A DNA stretch of 64,000 nt from an uncultured Bacillota bacterium. Its GTDB lineage: Bacteria > Bacillota > Clostridia > Oscillospirales > Oscillospiraceae. Shown here in pieces: positions 1 through 10,039 of this stretch (position 1 is its first letter; every line of letters begins with the position of its first letter). The position numbers were made by a program, and so were the translations under genes. Under the pieces are notes generated by a model that ran no database searches, was not told the DNA's origin, and worked only from the letters and a program-made list of their open reading frames with translations. The stretch spans positions 1 to 64,000 of the forward strand of contig CANEFX010000004.1 of NCBI GenBank assembly GCA_947426945.1, in the 5' to 3' direction.

Positions 1-289
1 GCTCCAGAAAATCCCGCAGCAGTTGGTTCTCCATCCGCAGTCTCTTAAGCTCTGCGGCTTCGCTTTGATGCGGCGGCTGGCCATCCTTGCGGGGGCGGCC
101 CTTGGGCTTCGGCTGTATTCCCGCCGCCTGCTTTCTCTGCCTGCAGCGGAATCTCTCCAAACATTTTTTGACCTGGCTGCGCTCTAACCCAAAATATTCT
201 GCTATCTCTCTGTGCGTTTTTCCTGCCCTATGCATTGATACGATCTCTGTTTCCAGTACTTGTATCTTTGTGTATTTTCGCTTCTCCAT
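1..289 (-). CDS. IS3-family transposase OrfA, truncated by the window edge
   Basis: An open frame begins at ATG 289 and runs off the left edge without a stop, giving 96 readable residues. Residues about 8-45 form a helix-turn-helix (HREIAEYFGLERSQVKK). A basic linker with KGRPRK follows, then a heptad-like stretch ending in ELKRLRMENQLLRDFLE. That order, HTH followed by a leucine-zipper start, is typical of OrfA of IS3-type elements, which dimerises and is fused to the DDE integrase OrfB by programmed frameshifting. OrfB would lie outside the window. The codon use is more AT-rich than in the neighbouring genes, fitting a mobile element. Confidence 0.75.
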   Translation of the reverse strand, partial: MEKRKYTKIQVLETEIVSMHRAGKTHREIAEYFGLERSQVKKCLERFRCRQRKQAAGIQPKPKGRPRKDGQPPHQSEAAELKRLRMENQLLRDFLE

Positions 290-296
290 ATTACGA

Positions 297-330
297 CCCC
301 CTGTGTAGTCTTATTTTCCTACACAGGGGG
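297..330. repeat. 12-bp perfect inverted repeat, possible IS end or terminator
   Basis: CCCCCTGTGTAG (297-308) is the exact reverse complement of CTACACAGGGGG (319-330), with a 10-base AT-rich loop. It lies just upstream of the OrfA start, where the left end of an IS3-type element would be; such ends normally begin with TG. It is also the first strong hairpin reached by minus-strand transcripts leaving the SLH gene that ends at 388. Both readings are possible. Confidence 0.45.
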
Positions 331-387
331 CCTTTTGTCTATTGTCCGTTTTTACTGGGGCGGTTCACAGGTCGGGGAATTTTTTCT

Positions 388-3300
388 TTAATAGGTCAGC
401 ACCCGGTGAAGCATCTGCGCCATATCCACCCGGCTCAGGGGCTGGGTGGGGTCCAGCCGGCCGCTCCTGGTGGGCAAATATCCCTGCTGCACCGCGAAGG
501 CCATGGCCCCTTGGGCGTAGCCGGCCACCCGGCCACTGTCGCTGTAGCCGCTCAGGTAGCCGGCGCTGCCGTCGTAGCCACCCATGCCCAGAGCCTGTAT
601 GGCCCGCTGGACCATGCACACTGCGTCCTGCCGGCTCAGGGTCCCGCCGGGGTTATAGCGTCCGCCGCCCACACCGCTGACGACGCCCATTGCCCGCAGG
701 GTGTCCACCGCCTCGGCATAGTAGGCGCCGGAGGCCACATCCTGGAACGGCCTGCTGTTGTAACGGGGGCTCAGCTCCATGGCCTGATAGAGCATCAGTG
801 CGAAATCCCCCCGCCGGATGGAGTTCTCCGGGCCAAACTGAGTGGAGGACATCCCCCGTGTGACGCCATTCTCCCGGCAGAAGTCCACGGCCGCCCGCTG
901 GGCGTCGCTGTAGCCGCCCATATCGCTGAAATAGTCGGAATTGCGAGTGGGAGAGACCGTAATAACCGCTTCACCCTCAAAGGTGGTGCCGTTGGAGTTG
1001 GTACCGGTATAGGGCAGAACCACCGTCCCGGTATAGCCCGCCCTGGGAACAAAGGCCAGGTCGGAGATCAGGTTGCTTCCACTGGTGCGGTAAGAGGTCC
1101 TGGTATCCGCCTCCCGCTCATGGCGGAGGGGACTGGTATACCGGTAGTACAACCGGCCCTCATCCGCCGAGGGCATAGCGTTAAACCGGATGGAGGACAG
1201 GGTACGGGTCCCCTGCCGGAAGTCCCGGTCGTTAAACTGGACCGGGGCGCTCCGGGTGTAGTACTGGGCGCTTGTGTCCGCCTCACCGTGCTCCACTGCA
1301 ATCTCCACCGTGCCCTGGAACACCTCGCCGTAGTCAGAGGTGGCAGTGAAATCGATATACACGGTTCCCGTATAATTCCGGGCGGGGACAAAGGCCACCT
1401 GATTCAGGCTGTTCCGGGAGACAGCGGCGCTGCTGGAGCTGAGGCGCTGCCCCATATTAGAGGAGGAGCGATACCCGGTGTAGAGATCACCCTGGCTGGT
1501 AGAAGGAATCTGGAAACGGACGGAGCGCACATTCTCTCTGGTATCCCACTGGGACAGGCTGTCGAAGTCGTCCCGGTTAAAGACCGCTGCCGAACCGCTG
1601 TCCGTCCGGTAATGAATGGTCCAGTCGGTCACACCGGTGGAGTCGATGGTGATTACTCCGTTAAAGGAATCGCCGTTGACGGCATAGCCTACAAAGGGGA
1701 TATCCACCGAGCCGAAGAACCCGCTGGCTGCGCGGAAGGACAGACGGCTGATCCGGTTGCTGTTGCCATTGGTGTAGTGAGTGCCTATGGCGGCCCGGCT
1801 GGTAGAGTTGTAGTAGACAGAGCCCTCGCTGTAGCTGTCGGGCAGCCGCTGGAAAACAATATAGTTCAGAGTGCGGCCCGTCAGCTCCCGGCACAGACTG
1901 GTAAAATCACTGTTGACAAAGCTCACCGACCGGCCGGGGGAGCAGGTATAGCGGATGTCGCCGCTGCCGCTGCTGCCCCGGACGGCAATCTCCACCCGTC
2001 CGGAGAAGCGGCTGCCGTCCCTGTCCCAGGCGGTAAAGGGGATACGGACCATACCCGTGAAATCCTCTGCCGGGACAAAGGTGATCCGGTCCAGCCGGGG
2101 GGTGCGGCTGTTGTAGTAGTAGCTGCTCCCCACGCTGACGTAGGAGCCGGGACTGCCGGCGCTGCGGTAGTCGTAGTATAAGACACCCTGGGAGGGCCCG
2201 GGCAGGCTGTCAAATTGGATATGACTCAGGGTATTGCCGCTGGGAAGCACCTGCCAGCGGTAGCTTTCAAAGTCCCGGTCGTCAAAGGTGACGGGGCCGC
2301 CGCTGGCGGTAGCGTAAGAGGGGCCCCCCTCTTTAATGTCACTCCGCTCCCCCACCGTAACGGTTATGCTGCCGGAATAGACGCTGCCGGAGGCTCCCCG
2401 GCCCCGGCCGGTGTAGGAAATAGTCACCGGGCCGGTGACGCCGGCGGCAGGAACAAACCAGATGTCGTCCAGCTCTTTTCGGGTGTACAGCTTGCTGGTG
2501 GATACCACACTGCCGTAATCACCCGGACCGGCGTAGTCGGTGTACAGGGTCCCCTGGCGGCTGGAGGGCTGGACAAAGGTGACGGTATCCAGTCCCACCC
2601 CGTTGAACTCCTGGCAGATGCGGTCAAACTCCGCGCTGCTGAACTTGACCGGCGTGTCATAGGGGGTTGACATGGTCAGGACGGGCACGCTGCCTCTGGA
2701 CTCCACATTGAGCAGGATGCGGCACTGGCGGTTTTCATAGGTGCCGGACACCGCGGTGTAGCTGATGGCCACCTCGCCGCCGGAAAAATTAAGCTTGGGG
2801 ACAAAGGTGATGTCGGACAGTCCCCTCTGACCGGTAGACGGATGCAGGTAATAACTGCCCTCCTGGGCCACCCCCGAGCCGGGCTCGGCCTCGGAGTGAT
2901 ATTTATAGTACAGGGTGCCCTGGGCAGTGTCCACCCGCAGACCGGTGATGTGGGACAGGCCGTCCACCTGTCCGCCGATCTGGGCGGCGAGCGCGCCGAA
3001 GTTCAGCGTGTCGTTGACGCTCATGGGGTAGGCTCTCCGGTCAATCGTGGACTTGCCGGGCGTTACGTTCACGGTGACCTTCTCCGGATAGAGTCCGCCG
3101 CCCACACTGACCTCAAGGGTGGTTCTGCCGGGAGCCCGGCCGATCACCTGATAGCCGTTGATCTCCGCCACGCTGGGGTCCGCGGACATCCAGCTCACGG
3201 CCTTTCCGCCGGCCACGCCGAACAGCTCCGTCAGGGGCAGCTCCTTGCTCTGGTCCTCTTCCAGAGAGATGGAGGTCTCGCTCAGCCGGATGCCGCTCAC

Positions 3301-3630
3301 CTCCACGGGTACCTGGGCGGAGTAGCGCACGCCCTCCACCTCGACATAGGCCGTGATCACCGTCCTGCCGGGGCTGAGGGCGTAGATCGTTCCGCGGCTG
3401 AAGCTGGCTACCGCCGGAGCAGAGTTTTCCCACTGTATCTCCGCGCCGGGCGCGTCGGTGGTGGCGGTAAGTCCGCGCTGGTCGCCCTTCTCCATGGTGA
3501 TGGTGTCGGTGGCGCTCAGCTCGACCCAGTATTTCGGCGGATCGTCCGCAAGGACCGCCGGGGCCAGGGTCAGGCTCATGGCCAGGGTCAGCAGCAGGGC
3601 CAGCCAGCGCCGCCCAAGGGTCGTTTTCAT
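388..3630 (-). CDS. Secreted SLH-domain protein with six tandem ~115-residue repeats
   Basis: 1080 residues; ATG at 3630 follows AAGGAG. Residues 1-28 are a signal peptide (basic start, hydrophobic core, AVLA then DD). Residues about 35-195 resemble two bacterial Ig-like (Big2) domains with the NSAPAVAS and MSADPSVAE signatures. Residues about 196-895 hold six diverged repeats, each with the pattern G-x-LYY-x-Y, then (I/L)-x-FVPA, then V-x-I-x-(F/Y)TA and a closing V-x-I-x-V strand, suggesting beta-sandwich modules. The last ~180 residues are three SLH domains (YFSDM..., PFQDV..., YSDSG...), which bind secondary cell-wall polysaccharide. Probably a surface adhesin or wall protein and the last gene of the minus-strand cluster; ligand unknown. 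Confidence 0.85.
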   Translation of the reverse strand: MKTTLGRRWLALLLTLAMSLTLAPAVLADDPPKYWVELSATDTITMEKGDQRGLTATTDAPGAEIQWENSAPAVASFSRGTIYALSPGRTVITAYVEVEGVRYSAQVPVEVSGIRLSETSISLEEDQSKELPLTELFGVAGGKAVSWMSADPSVAEINGYQVIGRAPGRTTLEVSVGGGLYPEKVTVNVTPGKSTIDRRAYPMSVNDTLNFGALAAQIGGQVDGLSHITGLRVDTAQGTLYYKYHSEAEPGSGVAQEGSYYLHPSTGQRGLSDITFVPKLNFSGGEVAISYTAVSGTYENRQCRILLNVESRGSVPVLTMSTPYDTPVKFSSAEFDRICQEFNGVGLDTVTFVQPSSRQGTLYTDYAGPGDYGSVVSTSKLYTRKELDDIWFVPAAGVTGPVTISYTGRGRGASGSVYSGSITVTVGERSDIKEGGPSYATASGGPVTFDDRDFESYRWQVLPSGNTLSHIQFDSLPGPSQGVLYYDYRSAGSPGSYVSVGSSYYYNSRTPRLDRITFVPAEDFTGMVRIPFTAWDRDGSRFSGRVEIAVRGSSGSGDIRYTCSPGRSVSFVNSDFTSLCRELTGRTLNYIVFQRLPDSYSEGSVYYNSTSRAAIGTHYTNGNSNRISRLSFRAASGFFGSVDIPFVGYAVNGDSFNGVITIDSTGVTDWTIHYRTDSGSAAVFNRDDFDSLSQWDTRENVRSVRFQIPSTSQGDLYTGYRSSSNMGQRLSSSSAAVSRNSLNQVAFVPARNYTGTVYIDFTATSDYGEVFQGTVEIAVEHGEADTSAQYYTRSAPVQFNDRDFRQGTRTLSSIRFNAMPSADEGRLYYRYTSPLRHEREADTRTSYRTSGSNLISDLAFVPRAGYTGTVVLPYTGTNSNGTTFEGEAVITVSPTRNSDYFSDMGGYSDAQRAAVDFCRENGVTRGMSSTQFGPENSIRRGDFALMLYQAMELSPRYNSRPFQDVASGAYYAEAVDTLRAMGVVSGVGGGRYNPGGTLSRQDAVCMVQRAIQALGMGGYDGSAGYLSGYSDSGRVAGYAQGAMAFAVQQGYLPTRSGRLDPTQPLSRVDMAQMLHRVLTY

Positions 3631-3712
3631 GGTAAACCACTCCTTTTTTCGTCGGGGTTTGGAAAGGACCCGGCGGGAGCAGGCTCAGGGCCCGCTCCCG
3701 CTGGGGGATGCG

Positions 3713-6700
3713 TCAGCGCCGCCGGGATGAAGCCTGAGTTTCGGTCTTTTCAATCGGGGCTTTAAGATCGTCAGCGGTAACCTTTGCCCAGGCCCTGTTC
3801 AGCGCTGTCGGACCGGTAAGCACACCTGAGCCTCCATCGTCCAGCTTAACCTCAATTGTGATGTCCTTCTGCGCATGGGCCTTGCCGGTTGCGTCATACA
3901 CCTCGATTCCCTTCAATACCGTAATGGTACTGCCTGTCTTGTCAATGCCGGAAACATTAAGCGTGTATTGGGAGGAGCCTGTTTTTGTTGCCTTAGCCAC
4001 GGCCTTACCGCTTGCAGTCTTACAAGCGATATCGCTGATGACTTTCCCGCTCGCATCGCAAAGCGGCTTGCTGAAGTCAAGAACAATCTTCGCTGTACCA
4101 TTGCCGCCGTCCAAATCGTTAATGACTGCATTTGTCAGCTTCGGCGGGATTACGGGCCGATCATCCTCCTTCTCTTCGATTGTCTTGCCATCAAAAAGAA
4201 CGGTTATATGCCTTAGTATGACCGTACCTCCATCGCTTGTTTCCGCCTCTTCTCCCTTAACCCTGATGATAAGCTGCTTCATCGTATCTGATGTCTCGTC
4301 TTCATCAGCATATACCTTAGTATTTGCCAGCAGTTGGATGGCAGCATCCGTTGTTCCCGTTATGCCCGCTATCTTGATCCCATACATTGTGCCGGCGGGG
4401 GAATACGTCTGGGTAACTGTGAGACCTGTGCGCGTTATCCCGCTCTGATCCGAAGTTATATCGGAAATCTGAACTCCGCCGCTGTAAATCCATGTGCTGA
4501 AATCGAGATCAATCGTCGCCTCGCTGTGAGTACTACCCAAATTAATCGTTGCATTCCTCAGCTTCGGCGGGTCTATTGTCAGGCCCCCGTGTTCCAGTAC
4601 ACTCTCAAGTTCCTCAACTTCTGCGAAGCCGATAACCTCCTCCTTGCCCGGATTGTCCGAATCGTTTCCCTCGTAGGTAACTTCCCATCTGCCGATCCAC
4701 CATTTCTCGGAGTTTCCTTCCTCATTCTTCCTCGTCTCAGGACGCACGGTAAATTTGATTCTAAGGGGACCACCCGGGCTGCTGGCGCCCTTGGCATAAA
4801 AACGGCCATTGGGCAAAATTGTATAGGTGTCGCCTCTTTCAAGTCCGCTAAAGTCAAGATCAAAGTCGGAGGGACCTCCCGACGCGCTTGTAAAGGGATG
4901 GCCGCTCTTCACATTGTACAGCAGACCGACCGTCGCATCATCTCCCGTTCCGTCCGGACCAGCGCTGCCGCCCTTTACTACGTACTGCTCATTGTTGTAC
5001 GGCTTGCTCCCGGTCCAGGAAAGCGCCCGGGTAAGCTCAAAGCTGAGGCTGATATTTCCATCGAGCACAGGGCGGTTCGTTTTTTCATCCCAGCCGGTGA
5101 AATTAATATTACCATCCGCAAATCTCAGCTTGGGCGTACTCTTGTCGGCCATCTCAACCGGCGACACAGCGCGGAAGCTGCTTACGCTGACAATATCCGT
5201 GTCCTTGCTCTGAGCGTTGCGGCCCACGACCAGGATCAGATACTCCGTCAGGTCTACGTTATCCCCAAATTTATCCTTGGCAATATCATACCAGCTGCCC
5301 TTCCATACGTACAGCTCTTCCGCCTTATTTTCCTTCGTCGAAAGGCCTCTCTGGGTTACATACGGCTGCAGATTCAGTATCTCGTCATTTTTAAAGGGCT
5401 CATATACTTTGGTTTTGACGTCGGCGCCGGCCAGAACATCGAAAACGCTGAATCCGTCATAGGCTTTGCCGAACCTTCTGTTCTTTTCCGGGGTGCTTCC
5501 ATAGAATGTATCCGAGTTAAAGCTCACCTTGAGGGCATCTTCCAGCGTGGTAACATTCGGATAGCTGGAAGGACCGCCGTTCGTCTCAACGCCTATCGTA
5601 AAGTTTTCCCCAAGCAGCCTCTGGGCAGTGGAGCGCTGGAGGATCATCCAGTCAAACTTGGTCTCCATGCCCTTTTCTTTTGAGTCCGCATCCTCAATCG
5701 TACTTCCGGTGGTGACCCGAAGGTCCTTCATCTCCTGCGTCGCCGAAATCTTGGGCTTGGGGGTGTCTCCGGTGGTGAACTCGTAGAGATAAACGGGGGA
5801 ATCCTCCTTGGTGTCCGACCGAAGCACGATGTAAATGAAGTAGTCGCTGTTCTTCGCCCACTTCACGTCCTTGTCATTGAGCTTTATCGTAGCCTCATCA
5901 TTTTTGGTCTTATAGGATTCATAGGATCTGGAGCTGGTAATGGCGTCCGCACTGGGGTTCAGCACCGAATAGTACTCCAGAGCATCGTCGGACTCCAGCT
6001 TTCCGCAGTCCTCTGCGGTCGTCTGTTTATATACCACGTCCCAGAGTATCCCCTGCCAGCCGTCGCCGTATCCAGCCGGGACCGTTATCCCGCTGTTGAC
6101 GGTTGTATCATTTCCGATTGTGTAGGTTTTATCAACCTCAGCATTATTCTCCGTAACCTTATACTTAATTTCGACATCCTTCCTCGTCTTGATTTCCGTG
6201 CCCGAGAGGGGCTTATCCTTGGGCACGATCCGGTAATAGAGGGTACCGGTATTGTTCAGCTTGAAGGTCATCTGCTCCTTATACTCGCCGTCAAAATAGG
6301 GCTCGAATGAAGGGCCCTCCACAAACCTGGGCGCCTCCTTGACGTTGAAGCCAAAGTCAAGCGTGATAAAGTTCGGAGCGCTGACCACCTCAACTGTCTC
6401 GTTGCTCTTGATGTTGTCCGGCGTGTCCGCTGTACGCAGGGCGTCATCCAGGTTCTGCTCAATGCCGGCTACCACGCCTACCTGCACCTTATACTTTTCA
6501 CCCCAGCTCTCATACTTATTGTCGGCGTCCGAGCGGTCTCCCACCCTGGTGGCGGAGACGGCGAACTCATACCGCATGCCCTGCTTCATCTCGTTCAGCT
6601 TCGGCAAAACGGCGGTATAGCCCGTCTTCTGGGCGTGCAGATGCGCCGCGGTGACGTCCCAGGTGCTGTCTCCCGACATCTTGCTCTTGATATTGCCCAT

Positions 6701-9700
6701 GTAGATCCAGCCATTGGCGTCTGCGCCGTCTGCCGGACCCGTCAGCAGGTCCTTTGTATCGGGGTTCATAATCCGGTAGTACAGGTCGTAGTCCATCTTC
6801 TCCCCGGAAAACAGAGCGATGTCATAGCAGGTTGTATTCTTCACGCTCTGGGTGGAATCAGGGACGATAAAGAAGCTGCCGTCCACGCGGGCAAGGGGTA
6901 TCTGTTTCGAATTTCCCTCCCCGTCCGTCTCTCCGCGCGTGCCGCCGCCCGCTTTACCCTGGGCATTGTTAACCCCGGCCAGCGTATTTTCCTGCCAGTC
7001 CGGCTGCTCTCTCTGCTCCTTCGCAATCTCGCCCAGGGTTATCGACGCCTCGGCCGTTGTGAACGTCCCCAGGACGTGATCTGTTTTCTTGCCCTCCAGC
7101 GCTTCGTACCACAGGTCGGGGTCGTACTCGTTCTCAAAGCCCTGGGGGTTGTTGCCCGTCATGTCCGTAACCTTCGACAGTCTGAAATAATACGTTCTGC
7201 CGCTGGCCAGCTTGATCGCCTTATTGGGGAGAAATACCACTTCAACGCAGCCTTCCTTGCCCTTTACCTGACGGACGGTCACCTGAGAGTAGTCCACCCA
7301 GACGCCATCTTCGTTGGCCTCTGTCTTGCTCTCCACCAGCTTGTGCTTGTTCAGGTCGAGTTCGTCTATGTAGTAGAGCTTGAAGTTGTTCTCCAGAGCC
7401 TCCTTCAGGTCCTTCGGCTTCATTTCCAGCAGGCTCACCGTGCTGGCGCCCACCTTGACCTCCTCGTTGAACTGCAGGATTATCTCATCGGCGATCCTGG
7501 GCGATGCAGGATTGTTCCCGGTCTCGGGATTTCGGAAGTACTGGGTGACCACGGGGCCCACGTTGTCTCTGGTCCGGATGGTAATCTTTTTCACCGCATC
7601 GGAGAAGTTGCCCGCCGTGTCCTCGGCCACGTAGTAAAAATCGTAGGCGGTGGCCGGTTTCAGGTTCTTCACATCAATGTCAACCTCAGTATCCGCCTTC
7701 GAAACCTTTACAGAGCCGTAGATGGATGCGCCCGTATGGTTTTTCACCGCGATCTTCGCGGTCTGGCTGGTCAGGCTGGCGACAAGGTTGCCGTTGGCGT
7801 CCGTCACATTCTCCTTGCTGTCCGGATCGGAAGCGGGAGGGGGATATATCTTGTCCTTGGCTACCGCCACCCAGTAGATAGTACCAGGCTCGTTCAGGCC
7901 GGCGGTCATCTTTACAGACTCATCCTCCTGAACGGCGTTTCTGGGATCGGGGTCCGGGTTGAACTTGGGCGGCGTCTTATCCACGGTCTTGAACTGCACC
8001 GGGACCACCGCGGAGCTGTTGACGCCGTCGGCGTCGCTGAGCCACAGATACAGGGTGTACTCCTTCAGCTCCTGCAGCCGGTTGCTTACGTTGACAACCC
8101 GCTCGGTATTCTTCACCACGTCCACAATACCGTAGCCCAGGTTGCCCGTGACGGATGCGGAGCGCATCTCCGCGGCCGTGGGGGCCGGCGCGCCCTTGAG
8201 CAGCACGGCGTAGTACATTTTGCAGGTCTTGGTTGGCATCACAGTGACCTGCGCCATGGTATTGGTGATAAGGGACATATAGGGGTAGCCCTGAGCAAAG
8301 GCGGGCTTGGAATTATCCGGTGTTGTAAAGGAAATTACCTTCACAGGGCTGCGCTCATCCCGGTCGTCCACCAGCACGGCGGACAGATAGTAGGAGCCGC
8401 CCACTGTCAGGCCGCTGATTTGGGTGCTGCCCACGGTGTCGCCCGCGGGCACGCCCACGGAGCCGCCGCGCACAGCCTTGGAGCCGTAGGAGGGCGGAGC
8501 GATCAGGTCCTCGGCTCCGATGGAGCCGTCGGCGATGTCGCTCACCGCCCAATAGATGGTGCCCTTCTTATTTCCGGCAAAATCCGCCCGGAAGCCGGTG
8601 GGGGCCACGTCGCTGGCCGCCGGGTAGCCGGACAGCAGCCGCGGGTCCAGGGAGGACTCTTCCGCGGCGGCGGAGTCCATCACCGTGCCGTTGACATTAC
8701 CGGTAATGCCGGGCCGGATATAGATATCGTCGGGCAGCATAGTCACGGTGGAGCCTGGGGCGTTGATGTTCAGCTTGCCCACGTCGCCCTCGCCGTTGAC
8801 GTTGGCGGCCACATCCAGATTCAACTCCTTTACTTCGGTGTTCCGGTTAATCTGGATGACTGAATTAGTGGCAGTCTCGTCCACGGTAATGCTCTGGACG
8901 GTGCCCTTGGCCACCTGGATAAAGGAGTCCGGCGTCTTGTCCAGCACCTTCTTGATGCGGCCGGCCAGGTCCAGACGGGTGCCCGATTTGCCCTCCAGGG
9001 TAATGTTCAGCAGACCCTTGTCGTCTGTGTTGTTATCCTCCAGATAGGCGTTTGTCCGCACGGTGGTCTTGGCAATCTCGGTGACGCCGTCCGCCCGGAC
9101 GGTGACATATTTCTTGCGCATGTTGTCCACCAGCAGCTCCTCGGCATTGACATTGCGCATAATCACGCTGGCCGCGCCGCCCTCGCTCTCACCGGTGCCG
9201 CTGACGACAATCCGCCCCAGAACATTCACGTTTTCCAGCTTGACGCCGCCCAGCCCCACGCCGCCGGAGACATACAGGTCCCCGCTGATGGTGGTGTTGC
9301 GCAGGGTGACGTTGGGGGCGGTGATGGTGACGTTGCCGGACACGTCGCCCAGCTCATAGGCGCCGCTCCCGTTGACGGGGGTGCCCAGGCACTGGCTCAC
9401 CAACACAGCCATCTGCCCCTTGGTAATATTGTCCTTGGGACGGAAGGTGTCGTCCGGATAGCCGGTGACAATATAGTTGTTCACGGCAGCCTTGACCATG
9501 CCCCGGGCCCAGCCGCTGATGGAGCGGCTGTCGGCAAAGGCCATATCCTCGCCTGGCATCTCCTTCAGCATCATGTTGCGGCCCAGAATGCATATCGCCT
9601 GCTCCCGGGTCAGCCGGGAATTGGGTGCAGCGGTCGTCTTGGAGGTACCCTTCATATAGCCGGCATTGTAAGCAATGGCCACGTCGTCATAGAACCAGTC

Positions 9701-9988
9701 GCTCTCCGACACGTCCTCAAAGGGCATGGGGCCTACCTCTGTGTAGCCGTAGGCCCGGTTAATGATCGCCATAAATTCGGCGCGGGTCAGCGGGGTGTCC
9801 GGATTGCTGATCTGGTCAGCCCGCATGACGCCCCAGTCCACCATCTGGTCCAGATAGGAGTCAGCCCAATGGGCGGAGGCAGGCAGCGTCAGCCCGGGCA
9901 TGCTCCCCAGCAGCAGAACAGCGGTCAGAAACAGGGAAAAGGCCCGCCCCTTCCAGGTGCGGCGCCGGTTTCCGTCTTTGTGGAACAT
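3713..9988 (-). CDS. Giant (2091 aa) SLH-anchored surface protein with Ig/Fn3-like modules
   Basis: ATG at 9988 follows AAAGGAG. The N terminus is a long signal peptide ending in PASA. Residues about 40-205 are three SLH domains (HWADSYLDQMVDWGV, FEDVSESDWFYDDV, FADSRSISGWAR). Residues about 215-420 are rich in N-x-T/I-x-(V/L) strands like a right-handed beta-helix. The rest is a string of Fn3/Ig-like modules with repeated 'GTIYW' or 'GTLYYRI' cores and KTPPKF-type linkers. It ends in two related C-terminal repeats, each opening with PPKL(R/T)NA. No enzymatic motif is visible. The 3' part of the gene reads less GC-rich than the 5' part. It lies 82 bases upstream of the other SLH gene and 51 bases downstream of the PilZ gene, so shared transcription is likely. 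Confidence 0.85.
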   Translation of the reverse strand: MFHKDGNRRRTWKGRAFSLFLTAVLLLGSMPGLTLPASAHWADSYLDQMVDWGVMRADQISNPDTPLTRAEFMAIINRAYGYTEVGPMPFEDVSESDWFYDDVAIAYNAGYMKGTSKTTAAPNSRLTREQAICILGRNMMLKEMPGEDMAFADSRSISGWARGMVKAAVNNYIVTGYPDDTFRPKDNITKGQMAVLVSQCLGTPVNGSGAYELGDVSGNVTITAPNVTLRNTTISGDLYVSGGVGLGGVKLENVNVLGRIVVSGTGESEGGAASVIMRNVNAEELLVDNMRKKYVTVRADGVTEIAKTTVRTNAYLEDNNTDDKGLLNITLEGKSGTRLDLAGRIKKVLDKTPDSFIQVAKGTVQSITVDETATNSVIQINRNTEVKELNLDVAANVNGEGDVGKLNINAPGSTVTMLPDDIYIRPGITGNVNGTVMDSAAAEESSLDPRLLSGYPAASDVAPTGFRADFAGNKKGTIYWAVSDIADGSIGAEDLIAPPSYGSKAVRGGSVGVPAGDTVGSTQISGLTVGGSYYLSAVLVDDRDERSPVKVISFTTPDNSKPAFAQGYPYMSLITNTMAQVTVMPTKTCKMYYAVLLKGAPAPTAAEMRSASVTGNLGYGIVDVVKNTERVVNVSNRLQELKEYTLYLWLSDADGVNSSAVVPVQFKTVDKTPPKFNPDPDPRNAVQEDESVKMTAGLNEPGTIYWVAVAKDKIYPPPASDPDSKENVTDANGNLVASLTSQTAKIAVKNHTGASIYGSVKVSKADTEVDIDVKNLKPATAYDFYYVAEDTAGNFSDAVKKITIRTRDNVGPVVTQYFRNPETGNNPASPRIADEIILQFNEEVKVGASTVSLLEMKPKDLKEALENNFKLYYIDELDLNKHKLVESKTEANEDGVWVDYSQVTVRQVKGKEGCVEVVFLPNKAIKLASGRTYYFRLSKVTDMTGNNPQGFENEYDPDLWYEALEGKKTDHVLGTFTTAEASITLGEIAKEQREQPDWQENTLAGVNNAQGKAGGGTRGETDGEGNSKQIPLARVDGSFFIVPDSTQSVKNTTCYDIALFSGEKMDYDLYYRIMNPDTKDLLTGPADGADANGWIYMGNIKSKMSGDSTWDVTAAHLHAQKTGYTAVLPKLNEMKQGMRYEFAVSATRVGDRSDADNKYESWGEKYKVQVGVVAGIEQNLDDALRTADTPDNIKSNETVEVVSAPNFITLDFGFNVKEAPRFVEGPSFEPYFDGEYKEQMTFKLNNTGTLYYRIVPKDKPLSGTEIKTRKDVEIKYKVTENNAEVDKTYTIGNDTTVNSGITVPAGYGDGWQGILWDVVYKQTTAEDCGKLESDDALEYYSVLNPSADAITSSRSYESYKTKNDEATIKLNDKDVKWAKNSDYFIYIVLRSDTKEDSPVYLYEFTTGDTPKPKISATQEMKDLRVTTGSTIEDADSKEKGMETKFDWMILQRSTAQRLLGENFTIGVETNGGPSSYPNVTTLEDALKVSFNSDTFYGSTPEKNRRFGKAYDGFSVFDVLAGADVKTKVYEPFKNDEILNLQPYVTQRGLSTKENKAEELYVWKGSWYDIAKDKFGDNVDLTEYLILVVGRNAQSKDTDIVSVSSFRAVSPVEMADKSTPKLRFADGNINFTGWDEKTNRPVLDGNISLSFELTRALSWTGSKPYNNEQYVVKGGSAGPDGTGDDATVGLLYNVKSGHPFTSASGGPSDFDLDFSGLERGDTYTILPNGRFYAKGASSPGGPLRIKFTVRPETRKNEEGNSEKWWIGRWEVTYEGNDSDNPGKEEVIGFAEVEELESVLEHGGLTIDPPKLRNATINLGSTHSEATIDLDFSTWIYSGGVQISDITSDQSGITRTGLTVTQTYSPAGTMYGIKIAGITGTTDAAIQLLANTKVYADEDETSDTMKQLIIRVKGEEAETSDGGTVILRHITVLFDGKTIEEKEDDRPVIPPKLTNAVINDLDGGNGTAKIVLDFSKPLCDASGKVISDIACKTASGKAVAKATKTGSSQYTLNVSGIDKTGSTITVLKGIEVYDATGKAHAQKDITIEVKLDDGGSGVLTGPTALNRAWAKVTADDLKAPIEKTETQASSRRR

Positions 9989-10039
9989 AGATGGTTCTCC
10001 TTTCTAAAGTAGCGCGGGACAGCGCAGAAGCGTGCAGTC

